Assembly: GCA_030680655.1 (NCBI GenBank)
Contig: JAUXUZ010000517.1
Span: 1 to 7,070, forward strand
Source of the DNA: Phycisphaerales bacterium
GTDB lineage: Bacteria; Planctomycetota; Phycisphaerae; Phycisphaerales; UBA1924
Direction of reading: 5' to 3'
DNA length: 7,070 nucleotides
Shown: positions 4,683 to 7,070 of the stretch, in pieces
Layout of the letters: each line of letters starts with the position of its first letter
Numbering within the stretch: position 1 is the first letter of the stretch
Notes under the pieces: generated by a model
Told to the model about the DNA's origin: nothing
Databases searched by the model: none
Seen by the model: the letters and a program-made list of their open reading frames with translations, nothing else
Translations under genes and position numbers: made by a program

Positions 4683-6791
4683 TCACGGGCAGAACGTGAA
4701 GAACTGATCGATGAATACGATGAAGTCGTTGTTGTCAAAGACGCCGTCGCCGGGGGCGACACCACCCGTGCGGCCGACGTCGGCCAGCGGGTTGGCCGCG
4801 AAGAAGTAGTCGATGAACACGATGAAGTCGTTGTTGTTGCGTTCGCCGTCTGCGCCGGGCACGCCGCCCGTCCGCCCGATGTCGCCGGGGCAGATCGCAC
4901 TCGAGAAGCTCGCCTCGTAGCAGCCGCGGTCGACCGTGCCGCCCGCGTAGCCGGTGTTGGGGAAGTACGGGTCGTCAACGATCCGCGACATCCCGGCCAG
5001 GTCGGGCCCCGCCGGCACCACGGCGTTCCAGCCGCTGTCGCGAGCCGGTGACCGCGAGCCGAGCTGGTAGTCGCCAGAGAGCGCTCCCGCAGTGTTCCCC
5101 GCTGCGGCCGGCGCGACAAACCGCGGATCGGCGGAGAAGTTCGCGAACGCCGGGCCCGCGAGCGTGCCATCCCACTGCTGCACGATGCTGTCGGAGATCG
5201 TCAGCCCGCTTCCATGGAGCACGCCCGACATCGATGGCGTGCCCCCGCCTAATGCGACGTTGCCCCAGATTACAGAGTTGCGGATCGTGTTCGACGCCCC
5301 CAGCGCGATGCCGACATGAGGATTTGCGCCTCCTGACTGCGAGCGGTTGTTCGCGATCGTGCAGTTGAGCATCGTCACCGAGGGCGAGGGGCTCAAGTCC
5401 ATGATCCAGACGGGGTGATCGTTGTTGGCTACGAGGCAGTTCTCCATCACCACGTTGCACCAGACACCGATCGTTCCGGCAGTGCCGACGCTCGTCGAGT
5501 TGGCGATCACTGCGCACCGCCGCATCGTGATCGTCATCCCCGCGCCCGCGGTGGAACGGATCGCCGCGCCGAAGCCCGCGGTGTTCTGCATGAACAGGCA
5601 GTCATGGAACAGCACGCTCCCCGTGCCGATGACCGAAGCGCCTCCTCCACTGTCTGCCAGGTTGTCGCGCAGCGTGCAGTGCCGCACGATGGGCGAGGCG
5701 TTGATGACGGCGATCCCGCCGCCGTTCGTCGCGGCGCTGCCGCCGTTGCGCACGTCGAACCCGTCGAGGATCGCCGTGTTGTTCACCCCGTCGGCCGTCA
5801 CCACGCTGTTCACGCGACCACCCCCCGCGCCGAACGCGCCGTTGAGGATGGTGCCGCCGTTGAAGAGAAACAACGGGCGTGCCGCCAGCGTTGCTTCGCC
5901 CCCGTTGAAACCGCCGTAGAGCGCAAGGCCAGAACGCAGGCGGAACGTCGCCGTAGCCGACCCGGCTGCCGCCGGGTACGCGTCTGCGTTGTACGTGCCC
6001 CGCTGCACCCAGATCTCCGTCACGCTCGGCGTCGCCTCGGCGATGGCCAGCGCCTGCTGCAGGCTCTGCAACGCCGTGGCCCACGAGAGTCCGTCCTGGT
6101 TTGCGACCGTGGACGATGCGCTGACGTACAGGCGCGTCGGGTTTAGCCGCTTCACCTGGATGCCGTTGACAGACCCGAAGCCGCTCTCGGTCGTTGCGGT
6201 GATGGTGATCGAGCTCGTCAGCGCCAAGGCCACCGTGTGCTTTGCGTGGGTGACACCCTGCGTGAACACCGCGCCGGCGGGGATCACCCCGCCGACGACC
6301 TGGTCCGGTTGTGCGCCCTGGTTCCATTGCAAGCCGATGCGCGTCAGGTACGTTCCGTTGTCGGGCGCCGCCGCGTAGGTGTAGACCTCGTAGATGCCCG
6401 GCGCGAACGAGAACAGCGTGTACTGCGCCGACGCGCTCAGCCCGCCCAGGTCGTGCACGTCGTCCATCAGCAGTTCGGCGTCGCCGGTGGTGTTGGTGTT
6501 GTTGAAGGCAAACGTCCCCGTCCCCGCGCCGGCGAGGGTGAACGCACAGACCACCGCGTTGGCCGAGTTGGCCAGGTTGCGCACCGTCTGCGAGCTGCCG
6601 CTGGTGAACGGCGGGTTGATCGGGTTCCAGTACCCCCCCTGCGCCGCCGCGCCGCCGAACAGGATGGTGGGTTGCCCCGAGCCCGCCCCCGACACAGCGT
6701 TGAGGTCGATATTGACGCCACCGGAGAACTGCGCCAGTGCCGCCGAGCAGGCCGTGGCCAAACACATCAGCGACGCGAGTGTGCGATTCAT
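4683..6791 (-). CDS. Secreted parallel beta-helix (choice-of-anchor Q-like) protein with C-terminal GC-type dockerin (gene D)
   Basis: This gene encodes 702 residues and is a paralogue of gene C. Residues 1-20 are a signal peptide ending ALA before Gln21. Residues 22-218 align with the same residues of C without a gap, about 130 of 197 identical by hand count. From 219 the beta-helix opening is LSWATALQSLQQALAIA, EIWVQRGTYN and LALYGGFNGGEATLAARP. Coils follow with turns HCTLRDN (about 371), DCLFMQN, RCAVIAN, NCLVANN, NCTIANN and NSVIWGN. ADPRF at about 554 and SPARDSGW at 581-588 mark the end of a choice-of-anchor Q helix. Residues 634-702 are the dockerin. No catalytic residues are recognisable, so the role (glycan binding, adhesion or a degenerate lyase) is open. 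The ATG at 6791 has AGGGG 6 bases upstream and begins the signal peptide; the reading frame extends to 6830 without support. Confidence 0.92.
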   Translation of the reverse strand: MNRTLASLMCLATACSAALAQFSGGVNIDLNAVSGAGSGQPTILFGGAAAQGGYWNPINPPFTSGSSQTVRNLANSANAVVCAFTLAGAGTGTFAFNNTNTTGDAELLMDDVHDLGGLSASAQYTLFSFAPGIYEVYTYAAAPDNGTYLTRIGLQWNQGAQPDQVVGGVIPAGAVFTQGVTHAKHTVALALTSSITITATTESGFGSVNGIQVKRLNPTRLYVSASSTVANQDGLSWATALQSLQQALAIAEATPSVTEIWVQRGTYNADAYPAAAGSATATFRLRSGLALYGGFNGGEATLAARPLFLFNGGTILNGAFGAGGGRVNSVVTADGVNNTAILDGFDVRNGGSAATNGGGIAVINASPIVRHCTLRDNLADSGGGASVIGTGSVLFHDCLFMQNTAGFGAAIRSTAGAGMTITMRRCAVIANSTSVGTAGTIGVWCNVVMENCLVANNDHPVWIMDLSPSPSVTMLNCTIANNRSQSGGANPHVGIALGASNTIRNSVIWGNVALGGGTPSMSGVLHGSGLTISDSIVQQWDGTLAGPAFANFSADPRFVAPAAAGNTAGALSGDYQLGSRSPARDSGWNAVVPAGPDLAGMSRIVDDPYFPNTGYAGGTVDRGCYEASFSSAICPGDIGRTGGVPGADGERNNNDFIVFIDYFFAANPLADVGRTGGVAPGDGVFDNNDFIVFIDQFFTFCP
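4686..4892 (-). other. GC-type dockerin module of gene D (residues 634-702)
   Basis: The module opens with CPGDIGRTGGVPGADG and ends FFTFCP. The repeat cores are NNNDFIVFIDYFF and DNNDFIVFIDQFF, coded by 4811-4839 and 4708-4736. It is the same length (69 residues) as the modules of B and C. The linker AANPLADVGRTGG is closest to that of gene E. Confidence 0.85.
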
Positions 6792-6797
6792 GTACTG

Positions 6798-6802
6798 CCC
6801 CT
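6798..6802 (-). promoter_or_regulatory. Ribosome binding site deciding the start of gene D
   Basis: AGGGG on the minus strand, 6 bases before the ATG at 6791. The first in-frame start, at 6830, lies upstream of this site and almost at the predicted -10 element, so it would fall close to or outside the transcript start. Confidence 0.65.
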
Positions 6803-6834
6803 GTTCGGCCCGCGACGTGCCAGCCACCAAGGTC

Positions 6835-6862
6835 AGTCTACACAGATTCTGGCGCGTCGCAA
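6835..6862 (-). promoter_or_regulatory. Sigma70-like promoter of gene D
   Basis: Minus-strand -35 TTGCGA (6857-6862), a 16-base spacer, and -10 TAGACT (6835-6840), 43 bases before the ATG at 6791. It matches the promoter of gene C in -10 sequence, spacer length and distance to the start codon, which supports both calls. The -35 overlaps a short TCGC-AA-GCGA inverted repeat. Confidence 0.6.
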
Positions 6863-6910
6863 GCGATCCCGTTCAGAACTGGGGCTTTTCTTAGTCCTTC
6901 CGACCCGCCC

Positions 6911-7070
6911 TCAAGAGCAGCCGGCGAAGAACGCATCGATGATCACGATGAAGTCGTTGTTATCGAACAGCCCGTCGCTGCCGGCGATGCCACCCTGCAC
7001 GCCGAAATCGGCGAGCGGGTTCTGCGCGAAGAAGAAGTTGATGAACACGACGAAGTCGTTGTTATCAAGG
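6911..7070 (-). CDS. C-terminal end of a dockerin-terminated protein (gene E, partial)
   Basis: The last 52 codons and a TGA stop are in the window; the rest lies beyond the right edge. All visible residues are dockerin. The end of repeat 1 is LDNNDFVVFINFFF, the linker is AQNPLADFGVQGG, and repeat 2 is IAGSDGLFDNNDFIVIIDAFFAGCS. The segment lines up residue for residue with the end of gene D (linker NPLAD in both). What precedes the dockerin cannot be seen; by analogy it should be a secreted protein. It is too short to appear as a stand-alone reading frame but is clearly coding. The gap to gene D is 119 bases and contains the D promoter. Confidence 0.85.
   Translation of the reverse strand, partial: LDNNDFVVFINFFFAQNPLADFGVQGGIAGSDGLFDNNDFIVIIDAFFAGCS

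Noticed and set aside
5415..6146. 243-codon plus-strand frame opposite gene D
   Set aside because: Low-complexity Arg/His/Val/Ala composition, no recognisable family, and fully antisense to gene D.
5602..6765. 387-codon alternative minus-strand frame inside gene D
   Set aside because: It is long, but its product is dominated by Arg, Gly and His and overlaps the clearly coding paralogue of gene C. Long spurious frames are expected at this GC content.
6869..6884. Small hairpin-like sequence CCCGTTCAGAACTGGG between E and D as a terminator for E
   Set aside because: The stem is short with a bulge and a tight loop, and no T run follows on the minus strand.
1574..7066. Eight near-identical 29-base stretches (consensus close to TCGATGAACACGATGAAG followed by TCGTTGTTGTC) suggesting a dispersed DNA repeat or CRISPR-like units
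   Set aside because: All eight lie in frame inside dockerin repeats and encode the [DN]NNDF..FI[DN] core. They occur in pairs about 100 bases apart within each gene. Protein conservation explains them, and the regions between are coding, not spacers.

Overview
The window is high-GC bacterial DNA. Every gene I can support lies on the minus strand, so transcription runs from the right edge to the left edge. It reads as part of a planctomycete genome, most likely of the Phycisphaerae/Phycisphaerales. The reasons are the GC-rich code and a run of large secreted proteins that each end in the same roughly 69-residue, two-repeat dockerin variant (the 'GC-type dockerin' of planctomycetes). The taxon is an inference from protein families, not from a marker gene.

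Layout in the direction of transcription: (E) 7070-6911, the last 52 codons of a dockerin-terminated protein cut by the window edge. A 119-base gap follows, with a sigma70-like promoter. (D) 6791-4683, a 702-residue secreted parallel beta-helix protein with a C-terminal dockerin. A 110-base gap follows, with a second promoter of identical design, an 8-bp inverted repeat and a leader hairpin. (C) 4572-2401, a 723-residue paralogue of D. A 24-base gap follows, with only a ribosome binding site. (B) 2376-1552, a 274-residue secreted beta-sandwich protein with a C-terminal dockerin. A 243-base gap without a clear feature follows. (A) 1308-1, the N-terminal 436 residues of a secreted multidomain protein that runs into a PQQ-dependent glucose/sorbosone dehydrogenase-type beta-propeller; its C-terminus is outside the window.

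All four visible N-termini are signal peptides, so the products leave the cytoplasm. The four visible C-termini (B, C, D, E) carry near-interchangeable dockerin modules. The simplest reading is a tandem cluster of surface or extracellular proteins delivered or attached by one shared C-terminal tag. No cohesin, sortase or secretion machinery is in view, so the partner of the tag is unknown. C and D come from a duplication: their first 218 residues align without a gap and their promoters match in sequence and spacing, while their beta-helix middles have diverged strongly.

There are no tRNA or rRNA genes, insertion sequences, CRISPR arrays or convincing intrinsic terminators. The long plus-strand reading frames and the alternative minus-strand frames are compositional shadows of the real genes.
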